A stretch of 64,000 bases of DNA from Psychrobacillus sp. FSL K6-4046 (GCF_038624605.1 NZ_CP152020.1:3713312-3777311), one strand, 5' to 3'; counted from the stretch's first letter, positions 49,787 through 60,486 are shown. Notes: generated from the letters alone by a model not told the origin. Numbers and translations: made by a program.

Positions 49787-50689
49787 TTATGCCGTGACAT
49801 CACGTTTTGTAAATGACCAGTAGCTTGTCACAAGGAATATCACTAGGTACACAGCAATTACGACAATAGAGAAGCCCATAGACATACTTTCAAGTAGCGG
49901 CTCTTTTGTTCCGATAAATTGACTTAAATTTGTATTAGCAAATAAAATGTACTTTGAAAATTCTATTTCCAACATCGCGAGAACACCGGTTACTTGTACT
50001 CCTGTAAACATCAAGAAAATAGATATTCCTATTGCCAATGAGCTCGAACGGAAAACAGAGCCAATCATAAAGGCCAACGTTCCAATCACTAATACATTGA
50101 TTAGCGATAAAGCAGTTAACAGTAACAATCTACCCCAGAATGAAACTTCAACTACAGCACCGTCTACTAACTCTAATTGGGTTCCTGGTACATTATCAAA
50201 GAATATATATCCAAAAATGATACCTGAAATAAGAAGAATACCAGTCATTGCTACTGCAAATAAACCAACCGTTAAAAGTTTAGACGTTAGAATTTTCCAA
50301 CGTTTCACTGGTCTTGTTAATAACATTTTAATCGTTCCTTGAGAAAATTCAGAAGCGACTATACCACCTGCAACAACTACTGTAAGTAATGTAACAACTG
50401 ACATCATACCAGGAAGGCCAGTGAAAAAGCCTTGTGCACTATCATCTATAATTGGTGGTGGCAGTTCATTATCCAATCTATATTTAGTTATTTCTGGATC
50501 CTCTGAGCTAGCAGCCATCTGACTAACTGTAATAGCTTCTCCTGATTCGTCCTGTCCTACTTCCAAGGAATTCATCCATTTCACAAAGCCAGCAGAACCA
50601 AGCATTACTAATACGAGCAGTATAGCCATAATCCAGGTTGCTTTTTTACTCCATAGTTTTAACCACTCATTTCGCACGAGATTCAGCAA
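49787..50689 (-). CDS. ABC-2 type transporter permease
   Basis: 300 aa from a TTG at 50689, seven bases after AGGAGGT; a GTG three codons earlier lies on the ribosome site. One N-terminal helix (about 16-36), then an extracellular segment of about 60 residues and five more helices, as in BcrB- or NatB-like permeases. ELVDGAVVEVSFWGR is an extracellular loop. It overlaps the ATPase gene by 23 bases. Substrate unknown; multi-drug, bacitracin or sodium export are the usual family roles. Confidence 0.85.
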   Translation of the reverse strand: MLNLVRNEWLKLWSKKATWIMAILLVLVMLGSAGFVKWMNSLEVGQDESGEAITVSQMAASSEDPEITKYRLDNELPPPIIDDSAQGFFTGLPGMMSVVTLLTVVVAGGIVASEFSQGTIKMLLTRPVKRWKILTSKLLTVGLFAVAMTGILLISGIIFGYIFFDNVPGTQLELVDGAVVEVSFWGRLLLLTALSLINVLVIGTLAFMIGSVFRSSSLAIGISIFLMFTGVQVTGVLAMLEIEFSKYILFANTNLSQFIGTKEPLLESMSMGFSIVVIAVYLVIFLVTSYWSFTKRDVTA

Positions 50690-51590
50690 TTTGTCCACCT
50701 CCTGTAATTTCTAAGAATTGATCTTCTAATGTTTTTCTATTTGGAGTGATGGAATAGATTTGTAGGCCATTCGCAATCATCTCTGCAACTAATGCAGGCA
50801 CTTCCTCTTTATTAAGTGGAATTATAAAACCACTTCCTTGAGCCTCCATTGTAATCTCTTTATGTTTAAAGAAATCTACTACTTTTTCTAGTTCAGATGC
50901 TTCGATGTAATAATAAGATTTTTGCTGTTCATTTACCTCTTGAATAGATAAGAGCTTCCCATTTTGAATAACAGCAATTCTATCACACATTAATTCTATC
51001 TCTGCGAGCAAATGACTTGAAACAAAGATAGCAACACCATCTTCTACTGCGATCTTTTTTAAGTATGTGCGGAATTCCCGAATCCCTGCAGGATCTAACC
51101 CGTTTGTGGGCTCGTCTAAAATAAGAAATTTAGGCTTATGTAGGATAGCCTGTGCTAGGCCAAGACGCTGTCTCATTCCTAAAGAATAGGTGGATACCTT
51201 TTCGTGAATACGCTTTTGAAGTCCCACCTGAGCAATTACTTCATCAATACGTTCTTTGGTGATGTTCTTATTCATTCGAGCAAAATGAACGAGATTTTTA
51301 TATCCGCTCATAAACTTATACATTTCAGGGTTCTCTACAATTACCCCTACCTTGCTCATGGACCCCTCAAAATCCTCGGACAAAGGCTTGCCTTCTATAA
51401 ACACCTCTCCTGATGTTGGCTTCATAAGACCAGTCATCATCCGTATAGTTGTTGTTTTCCCTGCTCCATTCGGCCCTAAGAATCCTGTTATTTGCCCAGA
51501 ATACAAGTCTAATGTCAGGTCGTCGATAATTTTCTTTGTCCCGATTACTTTAGAAAGATTTTGTAACCGTACTATTGTTTTTTGTTCCAA
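50667..51590 (-). CDS. ABC transporter ATP-binding protein (BcrA/NatA-like)
   Basis: 307 aa from a TTG with AAGGTGAG upstream. Walker A GPNGAGKTT, signature YSLGMRQRLGLAQAI, Walker B FLILDEPTNGLDPAG and the switch histidine in VSSHLL are intact. The roughly 80-residue C-terminal extension is typical of DrrA/BcrA-type ATPases. With the overlapping permease gene it makes a two-gene exporter. Confidence 0.88.
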   Translation of the reverse strand: MEQKTIVRLQNLSKVIGTKKIIDDLTLDLYSGQITGFLGPNGAGKTTTIRMMTGLMKPTSGEVFIEGKPLSEDFEGSMSKVGVIVENPEMYKFMSGYKNLVHFARMNKNITKERIDEVIAQVGLQKRIHEKVSTYSLGMRQRLGLAQAILHKPKFLILDEPTNGLDPAGIREFRTYLKKIAVEDGVAIFVSSHLLAEIELMCDRIAVIQNGKLLSIQEVNEQQKSYYYIEASELEKVVDFFKHKEITMEAQGSGFIIPLNKEEVPALVAEMIANGLQIYSITPNRKTLEDQFLEITGGGQIAESRAK

Positions 51591-51710
51591 TTAACTCACC
51601 TTCCTTATCACTAATTTGATCTCCATTAACTTATACGTCTCAAATTTGAATAAGTTCTATAATATTCTAAATTAATTCGTTTTCCTTCTACATAGCTATA
51701 AATCAAAATA

Positions 51711-51744
51711 AAAAAACACCAATCCATTTCAATCAGACTGGTGT
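51711..51744 (-). terminator. Terminator of the dpp-ykf operon
   Basis: ACACCAGTC pairs with GATTGGTGT (one G-U pair) on the minus strand and is followed by TTTTTTTATTTT, ten bases past the ykfD stop. Confidence 0.85.
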
Positions 51745-51753
51745 AATCCCATA

Positions 51754-52716
51754 TTAATTATAAAGATGACAGGCAACAAAATGGCCTGGTTCCTGCTCTT
51801 TCCAAATCGGCTTTTTCTCTGCACATATAGACATCGCATGAGGACATCTTGTCCTGAATACACAACCCGAAGGTGGATTGATCGGACTTGGTAGCTCGCC
51901 TTGTAGGATAATCCGTTGACGGGATTCCTCAATATCAGGGTCTGGAATTGGAATTGCCGACAACAATGCCTGCGTATATGGATGTAATGGGCTTTCATAA
52001 AGCTGACTACTTGTTGTTAGTTCAACCATATGCCCTAAATACATTACACCAATACGATCAGAAATATATTTAACCATAGATAGATCATGAGCGATAAATA
52101 AATAGGTTAACCCTTTTTCCTTTTGAAGACGCTGTAACAATTTTACTACTTGAGCTTGTACAGAAACGTCCAACGCTGATATTGGCTCATCTGCTATGAT
52201 AAATTCCGGATCTAATGCCAGGGCTCGCGCAATTCCTATACGTTGTCTTTGTCCGCCTGAGAATTCATGTGGGTACCTATTAGCATGATCTCGATTTAGT
52301 CCGACATCTTCTAACAGCTCGTAAACTCTATCTCTAACCTCTTTTTTAGAGCTATATAATTTATGAATTTCGATAGGCTCTGCAATAATTTCGAGGACTG
52401 TGGACCTAGGATTTAGAGATGCGTAGGGATCTTGGAAAATCATTTGCATTTTCTTCAAATAATTTTTGCGTTCTTTATCATTCATTTCATGTACATTCTT
52501 TTGTTCGAATAGCACATCTCCCTCAGTCCGGTTATACAGACCTAGGATAGTACGTCCAGCGGTAGATTTACCACAGCCCGATTCCCCAACTAAGCCAAAT
52601 GTTTCTCCCTTGAGTATGTCAAAGCTAATCCCATCCACTGCCTTTAAAGTGCTGCCTTGACCAATATCAAAATGTCTCTTTAAATCCTTTACAGATAATA
52701 GTACATTCTCCGTCAT
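51754..52716 (-). CDS. ykfD: Oligopeptide ABC transporter ATP-binding protein YkfD (OppF/DppF type)
   Basis: 320 aa from the ATG at 52716 with GGGGGG upstream. Walker [10 protein letters not shown], signature [15 protein letters not shown], Walker [13 protein letters not shown] and the C-terminal oligopeptide-transporter segment ([14 protein letters not shown], a probable iron-sulfur or zinc cysteine cluster) are present. With DppD it powers the DppBC permease. Last gene of the operon, as in B. subtilis dppABCDE-ykfABCD. Confidence 0.93.
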   Translation of the reverse strand: MTENVLLSVKDLKRHFDIGQGSTLKAVDGISFDILKGETFGLVGESGCGKSTAGRTILGLYNRTEGDVLFEQKNVHEMNDKERKNYLKKMQMIFQDPYASLNPRSTVLEIIAEPIEIHKLYSSKKEVRDRVYELLEDVGLNRDHANRYPHEFSGGQRQRIGIARALALDPEFIIADEPISALDVSVQAQVVKLLQRLQKEKGLTYLFIAHDLSMVKYISDRIGVMYLGHMVELTTSSQLYESPLHPYTQALLSAIPIPDPDIEESRQRIILQGELPSPINPPSGCVFRTRCPHAMSICAEKKPIWKEQEPGHFVACHLYN

Positions 52717-52727
52717 ATCTTTCCCCC

Positions 52728-53651
52728 CTAAACGGCATATCTTCTCACAGCACATATCTCTTTTTGTAGCTTGGAGCCTTCTAATACTAAAATTTCCACT
52801 GACTTCCCTGTTGAAGGTGAATGTAATAATTGACCATTCCCATAGTAAAATCCAACATGACGAACTGAGCCTGTGCCTTCGTCATTTGCAAAAAATAGCA
52901 AGTCTCCCTTTTTCCATGAAGAAGGTTCATCCTTAGAGACCTCTATACCTTCTCTCGCCTGATCACTTGCATCGCGTGGGATAAAATAGCCACACGCCTT
53001 TAACATGTTGTATGAAAATCCTGAGCAATCAAAGCCATATGGAGACATCCCTCCCCATAGATATGGTAAGTCTAAGTAGGCTTCCCCCAGCCTCACAGTT
53101 TCCTCTAGTGGGAGTTTTGGTAATTGTTCCTTAGATGCAGCATATTGCACATTTTCTTTTCGGAGCAGCCCCTCTCCATGTGGCGCTCGAACCTTATAGA
53201 AATCATCTGTTTCCGATAGAACAGGTAGAATTGTATTAAAAGGTAGAATCAGTAATGGTTTTTCTTCCGGATCCCATAACTGGCTTCTTGTACTCTTTAC
53301 TCGAACAATTCCTTTGTTGCCAGCCTCTACTATTTCTTTCAATTGAGCCAACGGCACCCAACCCGGATAGCCTCTTTCGTCTTTTTTAGAGGGCTGCCAG
53401 ACTGCGATTATTTTAGCCCAATCGTCCTTTATCTCATCCACAATAACTGGCTCTCCATAAAGAAGCTGAGTTTGAACACGGTTCTCATCACAAAGGGCTA
53501 GTCGCTCCTTGTATGGCAAAGCTTCTAGCCATTCAACAAGCTGTACAGGATTGGATATTCCTGGAGCATCTACTTCCCGAGCGGAAGCCGGCTCTGTCCA
53601 GACCGTCGCAACCTTTACTGCACAGGCCCAATAACTTTTTTCTACTGTCAT
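52728..53651 (-). CDS. ykfC: Gamma-D-glutamyl-L-diamino acid endopeptidase YkfC (NlpC/P60)
   Basis: 307 aa, no signal peptide, so cytoplasmic. Two SH3b-like domains (about 1-170) precede the NlpC/P60 domain with catalytic C209 (FDCSGFS), H265 (VRHVGFYYG) and H277. It cuts L-Ala-gamma-D-Glu from murein tri- or tetrapeptides imported by the Dpp system. Its ATG overlaps the ykfB stop by four bases. Confidence 0.95.
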   Translation of the reverse strand: MTVEKSYWACAVKVATVWTEPASAREVDAPGISNPVQLVEWLEALPYKERLALCDENRVQTQLLYGEPVIVDEIKDDWAKIIAVWQPSKKDERGYPGWVPLAQLKEIVEAGNKGIVRVKSTRSQLWDPEEKPLLILPFNTILPVLSETDDFYKVRAPHGEGLLRKENVQYAASKEQLPKLPLEETVRLGEAYLDLPYLWGGMSPYGFDCSGFSYNMLKACGYFIPRDASDQAREGIEVSKDEPSSWKKGDLLFFANDEGTGSVRHVGFYYGNGQLLHSPSTGKSVEILVLEGSKLQKEICAVRRYAV

Positions 53652-54742
53652 TTTTGTCCCTCCCCTATTTTAACGCTCGCAATGCCTAGCCCATAGGATT
53701 TCGAAAAGGTCATCGTGCTAGCTTGGTAGACGACACCGCCTGTAACAATGTCCTCCGCCAGCATTAAAGGGGCATCAAAATCATAAAAAAGGATATTAGG
53801 CTGACTCGCTGCCAAATGAGCTGCTGCTGTTATTCCTATTTTAGTTTCAATCATACTCCCTACCATACATGTGATATCATTTGCCTCTGCCAATGTATTA
53901 ATCTTTAATGCCTGATAAATGCCACCAGATTTCATTAATTTAATATTAATTAAGTCTGCAGCCCGCATTTCTAATACACGCTTAGCATCATAAATCGAGA
54001 AAACACTCTCATCTGCCATAATAGGGGTTGCCGTTCGTTCAGTTACGTATTTTAAGCCTTCTAGATCCTCTGCAGGAACTGGCTGCTCGACAAACTCAAT
54101 ATTAAGCCCAGTGTCTTCCATAGTACCTATAGCGCGTACGGCTTCTTTTGCACTCCATCCCTGATTGGCATCGAGCCTTATTTTAATATCTTTTCCTACT
54201 CGCCTCCTAATAGCCTCAATACGTTCAATATCCTCTTGTATCGTACCTATTCCAACCTTTACTTTGAGTATTTGAAACCCTTCTCTTACGTAGCGCTCAG
54301 CATCCTCTGCCATCTCAGCTGGTTCATTGACACTCACAGTAAAATCGGTTGTAAGGCTATTTCGATAGCCTCCTAAATATTGATAAAGTGGTAGCTCAGC
54401 ATATTGGCCCAAAAGGTCAAAGATTGCCATGTCAACTGCAGCTTTCGCACTCGTATTTCTGACAAGTACTTTATGGAGCTTCTGAAAAATTATCTCCTTT
54501 TCTAGTAAAGAAAGTCCGATTAGCTGCGGAGAAATAATTTCATTTATAGCGTATTGGATACTTTCTAATGACTCACCAGTGATTACATGAGTAGGTGGTG
54601 CCTCTCCGTAACCTACTTTTCCTTCATCAGAGGTTACCTTCACGACAACGGAAAAAGCAGTGGTAACTGTACGCAATGCTGTTTTGAAAGGTTTAGTCAG
54701 TGGAACAGCAACATAAAACGTTTCAATAGCTTGTATTTTCAC
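53648..54742 (-). CDS. ykfB: L-Ala-D/L-Glu epimerase YkfB (enolase superfamily)
   Basis: 364 aa. The muconate-lactonising subgroup architecture is clear: acid/base lysines K160 and K162 (LKVKVG) and K268, and metal ligands D191, E219 and D244. It converts L-Ala-D-Glu, released by YkfC, to L-Ala-L-Glu so that ordinary peptidases can use it. Twelve bases separate it from ykfA. Confidence 0.96.
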   Translation of the reverse strand: MKIQAIETFYVAVPLTKPFKTALRTVTTAFSVVVKVTSDEGKVGYGEAPPTHVITGESLESIQYAINEIISPQLIGLSLLEKEIIFQKLHKVLVRNTSAKAAVDMAIFDLLGQYAELPLYQYLGGYRNSLTTDFTVSVNEPAEMAEDAERYVREGFQILKVKVGIGTIQEDIERIEAIRRRVGKDIKIRLDANQGWSAKEAVRAIGTMEDTGLNIEFVEQPVPAEDLEGLKYVTERTATPIMADESVFSIYDAKRVLEMRAADLINIKLMKSGGIYQALKINTLAEANDITCMVGSMIETKIGITAAAHLAASQPNILFYDFDAPLMLAEDIVTGGVVYQASTMTFSKSYGLGIASVKIGEGQK

Positions 54743-54754
54743 CCTAAATTCCTC

Positions 54755-55678
54755 CTACTCTACTCCTGGTAATATAGATAACGTTAGGTTCTCTGTATTT
54801 AACATGCCGTCTACTCCTAATGGAATCGCAAAGTGAGGCTGACAGTGTCCGATAAGAAAACCTTTTATTGCTGGTTTACCTAAGTTCCCTAAGTAATGGT
54901 CAAAAACCTCATCCATTGTAAGAGATTTTTTACCTCTCCTTGGCTCCGCGTCACAGAAGTCTCCAATGACGAATCCAGCAGCTGCATCTAGCTTGCCAGC
55001 TAAACGTAGCTGATTTAGCATTCCGTCTACCTTATATGGCTCTTCTCCAATGTCCTCTATTAGCAGAAGCTTACGATTGGTATCCACTTCATATTTGGTC
55101 CCAATTCCGCTTGCAAGAAGAGAGAGATTTCCACCAACCAGCTCCCCTCTGGCTACCCCAGGAGCAACTATGGATAAAGGAGATATATCCTCTGTGTAAT
55201 GTAACTCTATTGGCTGAAACAGCTGATAAAACATTTTTTTGGATAGCTCATTAAATGTACTTTTACCCACGTCTGAAGCTAACATGGGACCATGGAATGT
55301 GACAATATCCGAATATAAATTCATTGCACTATGTAAATAAGTGATGTCTGAATAACCCCAAAAAATTTTCGGATTTTCATTCATTAATTGATAATCGATT
55401 TGGTCTGCATACCTTGCAGTACCGTATCCTCCGCCAGCACAAATTATTCCATTGATGTTAGGGTCTGCGAACATCTCATGTAAATCCTCTAGTCGCTCTT
55501 CGTCTGTGCCCGCTAAATACCCGTTAACTTGCTCTACACTTTTTCCCATTCTATAAGATAATCCTAATTCCTCTAAAAACGATAGGGAGCGTTTCAGTTG
55601 ATCTAAGTTAGGAGGACTAGCTGGAGCAATAATTCCAATTGTATCCCCTTTTTTCAATCTATTTGGCTTTATTTTCAT
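54755..55678 (-). CDS. ykfA: LD-carboxypeptidase YkfA (S66 family)
   Basis: 307 aa from the ATG at 55678, eight bases after AAAGGAGA. Nucleophile serine is in FWGYSDITY, with the partner glutamate and histidine likely in LLIEDIGEEPYKVD and GHCQPHFAIPLG. It removes the terminal D-alanine from murein tetrapeptides in the cytoplasm, feeding YkfC. No signal peptide. First gene after a hairpin that separates it from dppE. Confidence 0.93.
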   Translation of the reverse strand: MKIKPNRLKKGDTIGIIAPASPPNLDQLKRSLSFLEELGLSYRMGKSVEQVNGYLAGTDEERLEDLHEMFADPNINGIICAGGGYGTARYADQIDYQLMNENPKIFWGYSDITYLHSAMNLYSDIVTFHGPMLASDVGKSTFNELSKKMFYQLFQPIELHYTEDISPLSIVAPGVARGELVGGNLSLLASGIGTKYEVDTNRKLLLIEDIGEEPYKVDGMLNQLRLAGKLDAAAGFVIGDFCDAEPRRGKKSLTMDEVFDHYLGNLGKPAIKGFLIGHCQPHFAIPLGVDGMLNTENLTLSILPGVE

Positions 55679-55710
55679 ATGTATAATCTCCTTTGTTTTT
55701 AAAGAAAAGG

Positions 55711-55732
55711 GCGGCACTTGCAAAAGTGCCGC
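55711..55732 (-). terminator. Hairpin between dppE and ykfA
   Basis: GCGGCACTT/AAGTGCCGC (9 bp, 4-base loop), followed by CCTTTTCTTT on the minus strand. It could act as a partial terminator or protect the 3' end of dppE mRNA so that the binding protein is made in excess. Confidence 0.65.
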
Positions 55733-55757
55733 ATCTTTTGTTTGGGAATAAATACTT

Positions 55758-57416
55758 TTATTCCTTATCTGCCCATTTTAAATCCATGTATCCAACTGGA
55801 TGTCTTACAATACCTTTAACATTCGATTTCTCTAGTGTTACTTGGTTGTAATAGTGGATTGGAATAACAGGCATTTCTTCCATTAAGAATTTGTCAGCCT
55901 CTATTAGCATATCCCAACGTTTTTGCTCATCTGTTTCATTTTTAATATCAGCAATCATTTTATCGAACTCTGGGCTAGACCAAGTAGTACGATTCATAGA
56001 AGAACCAGTAATGAAGCTTTCTAATGCGTTTACAGGATCAGCATAGTCAAATAAGAAGGAAGAGCGTGATAACATGTATTTGAACTCTTTTTGCTCTGAA
56101 GCAAATACGCTAGCCTCTACATTTTGTAGTGCTACTTCTACTCCTAGAACTTCCTTAAATTTACTTTGAAGTGCCTCTGCAATTTTCTTGTGTGTATCAC
56201 TTGTAGAATAAGTTAACGTTACTTGAGGTAATTCTGTGTAACCTTCCTCTTTCATACCTTCTGCTAAAAGTGCTTTTGCTTTTTCCGCATCATGCTGTAT
56301 TAGCTTTCCAGCAGTCTCTCTAAATTCCTTGCCATCAGGACCTTTAAATCCGTATGGTACAAATCCCTCAGCAGGTTTCTCGCCATTTTTCGTAACGAAT
56401 TCTACGATTTCTTGTTGGTCAACAGCCATACCAAATGCTTGGCGAATTTTTTTGTTTGTAAATGGTTCCATTGAAACGTTATAGCGGAAGAAATACAGAC
56501 CGGCTTGGTCTTCGTTTTTTAACTCCGGATCATCTTTTAATTGGTCTGCAAGCTCTGCTGGAACACCAGAGACATCTAAATCACCTGTTGAGTACATTTG
56601 ATATTCTGTATTCGAATCATCAATCATTGCCCACTCGACTTTGTCTAGCTTCACAGTTTCAGCATCCCAATAGCTTTCGTTTTTCTCAAAAGTGAAGCTT
56701 ACATCATGATCCCAACTAGCCAATTTAAAAGGACCATTCCCAACAAATGATTCTGCTTCTGTAAACCATTCAGGATTTTCTGTAGCTACCTTCTCGTTGA
56801 CCGGGAAGAAGCTTGGGTTCGTGATAATATTTAAAAATGCTTCAGTTGGAGCAGCAAGTTTAACTTCAAATACTTTCTCACTAACAGCTTTAATCGCTAC
56901 TGCATCAGCTGCTCCTTCTCCATTGTTATAAGCCTCTGCCCCTTCAATAAAATAGGCCAAGAACGCTGCTGGAGAAGCAGTTTCAGGATTTAACATATGC
57001 AACCATCCATAAACAAAATCTCCTGCTACAACAGGGTCTCCATTAGACCATTTTGCATTTTCACGAATCGTAAATGTATACGTTAGCCCATCCTCTGATA
57101 TATCAATCTTCTCCGCCGTAGCCTCTTCAGCTTGATGGTCTTTGTTTAATCTTACTAGACCCTCCATAAGGTTGTTTAACGCGCTCCATGATACTGCATC
57201 AAACCCTACCGATGGATCAAATGACGTTGGCTCATTGCCATTATTTAGCTTAAGTACTTTTTCTGCCTCTGGAGCAGGTTCCTCTTTACCCTCGTCCGTC
57301 TTTGTTGTCGTCGGCTCAGTCTCGGTCGGTGTCTTCCCAGCCTCTTCATTGGCTGTACACGCGCTTAACACAAGAACAAACAAAGCCACAATTAATAATG
57401 AAAGCCATTTTTTCAT
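55758..57416 (-). CDS. dppE: Dipeptide/murein peptide-binding lipoprotein DppE
   Basis: 552 aa from the ATG at 57416 with GAGGGGG upstream. A lipoprotein signal peptide ends LSAC with lipidated Cys20, then an acidic and threonine-rich linker and the SBP family 5 domain (FTIRENAKWSNGDPVVAGDF). Anchored outside the membrane, it hands peptides to DppBC. Fifth gene of the operon. Confidence 0.94.
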   Translation of the reverse strand: MKKWLSLLIVALFVLVLSACTANEEAGKTPTETEPTTTKTDEGKEEPAPEAEKVLKLNNGNEPTSFDPSVGFDAVSWSALNNLMEGLVRLNKDHQAEEATAEKIDISEDGLTYTFTIRENAKWSNGDPVVAGDFVYGWLHMLNPETASPAAFLAYFIEGAEAYNNGEGAADAVAIKAVSEKVFEVKLAAPTEAFLNIITNPSFFPVNEKVATENPEWFTEAESFVGNGPFKLASWDHDVSFTFEKNESYWDAETVKLDKVEWAMIDDSNTEYQMYSTGDLDVSGVPAELADQLKDDPELKNEDQAGLYFFRYNVSMEPFTNKKIRQAFGMAVDQQEIVEFVTKNGEKPAEGFVPYGFKGPDGKEFRETAGKLIQHDAEKAKALLAEGMKEEGYTELPQVTLTYSTSDTHKKIAEALQSKFKEVLGVEVALQNVEASVFASEQKEFKYMLSRSSFLFDYADPVNALESFITGSSMNRTTWSSPEFDKMIADIKNETDEQKRWDMLIEADKFLMEEMPVIPIHYYNQVTLEKSNVKGIVRHPVGYMDLKWADKE

Positions 57417-57472
57417 CCTAGTTTCCCCCTCTGTATTGTATATGTGAATGCACTTGCGCGCTCTCATCCTTT

Positions 57473-58597
57473 TTACTTTTGTAATTGTAAAACCTTTGCT
57501 CTGTCATCCTGGAGCCAGCAATCTACCTTATGGGCATCTGATAGCTTACTTGTAAATGGATACACATGATCACATACTTCCATGGCAAACTTGCATCGTG
57601 CAGTAAACGGACAGCCAGTAGGAGGTGAGAAAAGGTCAGGTGGTGTTCCATCAATTGGCTGCAACTCCTCATCCATTAAATCCAAACGTGGAACTGAGTT
57701 TAGAAGCCCTTGAGTATAAGGATGCTGTGGAGTGTAAAAAATTTCTCTTTTATCCCCTATCTCCACAATTTTACCTGCATACATCACCGCTATGCGATCA
57801 GCTATCTTTGCTACTACCCCTAAATCATGAGTAATTAAAATAATTGAAATATCGGTTTTCCTTTGAATTTCTTCAAAGAGCTCCAATATTTGTGCTTGTA
57901 TCGTTACGTCTAAGGCAGTGGTAGGTTCATCTGCTATAAGCAGTTCTGGATCACAGATTAAAGCAATGGCGATTACGATACGCTGTCTCATCCCACCAGA
58001 GAATTGGTGAGGATACTGTTTTAATCTTTCCGAAGGATTCGGGATGCCTACCAGGTTTAGCATTTCGATTGCCTTTAGCCTAGCCTCTTGTTTTCCAACC
58101 TTCTTATGTGTCCTCAAACCTTCCGTTAACTGCTCCCCTATAGTAAGCGTAGGATTTAAGGCTGTCATAGGGTCTTGAAAAATCATGGATACATCAATAC
58201 CTTGGATCTTTCTGAGTTCTGATTTACTTAGCTTCGTAAGCTCTTTGTTTTTAAATAAGATACTTCCATTCTTAATCTTGCCTGCTGGCTCCGGTATCAA
58301 TCCCATGATGGCATTAGAGGTCACACTCTTACCACAGCCAGATTCACCAACGATTGCTAATGTTTCACCTTTATATAAATCAAAGTTGACTCCCCTGACT
58401 GCTTCTACCTCTCCCCCATACGTTTTAAATGAAACTTGTAGGTTATTAACCTGTAATATTTTTTCATCCGTTATCTTCTTTCTTGCTTTCTTACCGTTAG
58501 GCCTAGCTAAAGAGTCACCCGATTGTAAGGATGCAGCTACTTCATCTACTTTCCCTCGAGCAAGTTCCTTTGCATGATCTAATTGATGTTCATTCAT
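57473..58597 (-). CDS. dppD: Dipeptide ABC transporter ATP-binding protein DppD
   Basis: 374 aa. Walker [10 protein letters not shown], signature [15 protein letters not shown], Walker [13 protein letters not shown] and the C-terminal cysteine cluster [14 protein letters not shown] are present. About 45 residues precede the normal start ([13 protein letters not shown]), a charged extension absent from B. subtilis DppD. AGGAGGT eight bases before the ATG supports its translation. Confidence 0.93.
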   Translation of the reverse strand: MNEHQLDHAKELARGKVDEVAASLQSGDSLARPNGKKARKKITDEKILQVNNLQVSFKTYGGEVEAVRGVNFDLYKGETLAIVGESGCGKSVTSNAIMGLIPEPAGKIKNGSILFKNKELTKLSKSELRKIQGIDVSMIFQDPMTALNPTLTIGEQLTEGLRTHKKVGKQEARLKAIEMLNLVGIPNPSERLKQYPHQFSGGMRQRIVIAIALICDPELLIADEPTTALDVTIQAQILELFEEIQRKTDISIILITHDLGVVAKIADRIAVMYAGKIVEIGDKREIFYTPQHPYTQGLLNSVPRLDLMDEELQPIDGTPPDLFSPPTGCPFTARCKFAMEVCDHVYPFTSKLSDAHKVDCWLQDDRAKVLQLQK

Positions 58598-58603
58598 CCA
58601 TTC

Positions 58604-59551
58604 TTACCTCCTAAGCTTTGGATCAAGTGCATCCTGTAAGCCATCTCCTAATACATTAAATGCAAACATTGTCACAGAGATAAAGAATGCAGGGAAAAAC
58701 AACCTCCACCAATGGCCAGATAAAATTACTGGCAAGGCATCATTTGCCATTACACCCCAGCTGGCAGCGGGTGCAGATACTCCTAGTCCTAAAAAACTAA
58801 GAAATGCCTCTGCAAATATCGCACTCGGTACAGTAAGAGTCATTTGGACAATAATAGGACCCATCGTATTAGGCAATAAGTTTTTCCGTATGATTCTTGA
58901 GCTTTTGGCACCAAAGGATTTGGATGCAGTTACAAATTCATAATTTTTAATCTGTAATACCTGGCCCCGTACAATCCTAGCCATACCTACCCAGCCAGTT
59001 ACCGTTAACGCCACTATAATGGTTGTTAGACTTGGACCCATTACAACCATCAATAAAATAACTACCAGTAAATGCGGTAGACCATAAAGTACTTCAATAA
59101 TACGCATCATGATCGCATCTGCTCTGCCGCCTTTGTAACCACTAAAGCCTCCATAAATAATTCCAATAAAGAAATCAATTAATGCAGCCATTACCCCTAC
59201 AAATAACGAAACCCTAGCACCGTACCATGTTCTTGTAAAAACATCTCGACCTGCCTCGTCCGTACCGAACCAATGCTCAGCTGATGGACCTTGATTTTGC
59301 ATTGGATAATTTACTTCATCCATATCATAGGGTGAAAAGATCGGACCAAATATAGCAAACAGGGTGAGAAGAACTAAAAAGAGCAGTCCTCCCATTGCAA
59401 GCTTATTTTTCTTTAGTCTTCTCCATGCATCCTTCCAATAGGACAAAGAAGGTCTTACAACAGATTCGGCTTCTCCCTCTTCTTTTACTTTTGGACGAAA
59501 CCATTCATCCTTTATTTCTACTGGGGATACAGTCTCTTGTGTTTTAACCAT
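58604..59551 (-). CDS. dppC: Dipeptide ABC transporter permease DppC
   Basis: 315 aa. A cytoplasmic N-terminus of about 50 residues, six membrane helices and the permease EAA loop (ASKSFGAKSSRIIRKNLLPN) identify the OppC/DppC subunit. The N-terminal OppC domain has RLKKNKLAMGG. The ATG overlaps the dppB stop (TAATG). Confidence 0.94.
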   Translation of the reverse strand: MVKTQETVSPVEIKDEWFRPKVKEEGEAESVVRPSLSYWKDAWRRLKKNKLAMGGLLFLVLLTLFAIFGPIFSPYDMDEVNYPMQNQGPSAEHWFGTDEAGRDVFTRTWYGARVSLFVGVMAALIDFFIGIIYGGFSGYKGGRADAIMMRIIEVLYGLPHLLVVILLMVVMGPSLTTIIVALTVTGWVGMARIVRGQVLQIKNYEFVTASKSFGAKSSRIIRKNLLPNTMGPIIVQMTLTVPSAIFAEAFLSFLGLGVSAPAASWGVMANDALPVILSGHWWRLFFPAFFISVTMFAFNVLGDGLQDALDPKLRR

Positions 59552-60486
59552 TAAGCATCCCCCTCTTTACGATGTAATTTGATACGTGGATCTAATATGC
59601 CATAGACAATGTCTACTAAGAACAGCATAAATACTAAGAATGCACTATAAAAGACCGTCGTTCCCATGATAACTGGATAATCACGATTATTAATGCTTTC
59701 TACAAAGTATTTTCCCATTCCTGGAATGGCAAAAATGCGTTCTATTACGAAGGTACCTGTTAGAATACCTGCTAACATCGTACCCATAATGGTTACTACT
59801 GGCATTAAGGCATTTCTTAAGGCATGACGAAAAACAATTCTAACTGGAGAAAGTCCTTTAGCTCTTGCCATTTTGATATAATCCTGTGTCAATACTTCTA
59901 GCATGCTGGATCTAGTCAAACGAGCGATTATTGCCGTAGGTCCCGTGGCCAATGCTAGGGTTGGAAGAATCATATGCAACGGACTACTCCAAGTGGCTGG
60001 CGGTAATAACTCCCACGTTACTGCCACTTGCTGAATCAGTAAAGTAGCTAAAACAAAGTTAGGAACTGATATACCAATTACCGCAAAAGTCATAGCCAAA
60101 TAATCAATAACACCGTTATGCCGGAGAGCTGCCAATGTACCTAAAAGAACCCCAGACAATAAAGCAACTAGGATAGTTGCCATCCCTAACTCAAAGGAAA
60201 TTGGAAATCCCCTTGCTAACAGTTCATTGACTGATTCATTTGGTTTTTTAATCGATGGACCAAAATCGAATGTAACAATTGACTTCAAATAGTTCAAATA
60301 TTGGACGTACATAGGCTGGTCTAGCTTATAAAACTTTTCTAAGTTTGCTTGAATAGTAGGATTCGAAGTTCTTTCACCATCAAAAGGAGAACCCGGTATG
60401 GTGTGCATTAATGCAAATGTGAGAGTCGCGATGATGAGGATTGTTGCTATCATCATCATAAAACGCTTAATAATATACTTCGTCAC
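59551..60486 (-). CDS. dppB: Dipeptide ABC transporter permease DppB
   Basis: 311 aa. One N-terminal helix, an external segment and five further helices; the EAA loop is MARAKGLSPVRIVFRHALRN and the C-terminus ends DPRIKL. It pairs with DppC to form the channel. It lies 13 bases after dppA. Confidence 0.94.
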   Translation of the reverse strand: MTKYIIKRFMMMIATILIIATLTFALMHTIPGSPFDGERTSNPTIQANLEKFYKLDQPMYVQYLNYLKSIVTFDFGPSIKKPNESVNELLARGFPISFELGMATILVALLSGVLLGTLAALRHNGVIDYLAMTFAVIGISVPNFVLATLLIQQVAVTWELLPPATWSSPLHMILPTLALATGPTAIIARLTRSSMLEVLTQDYIKMARAKGLSPVRIVFRHALRNALMPVVTIMGTMLAGILTGTFVIERIFAIPGMGKYFVESINNRDYPVIMGTTVFYSAFLVFMLFLVDIVYGILDPRIKLHRKEGDA

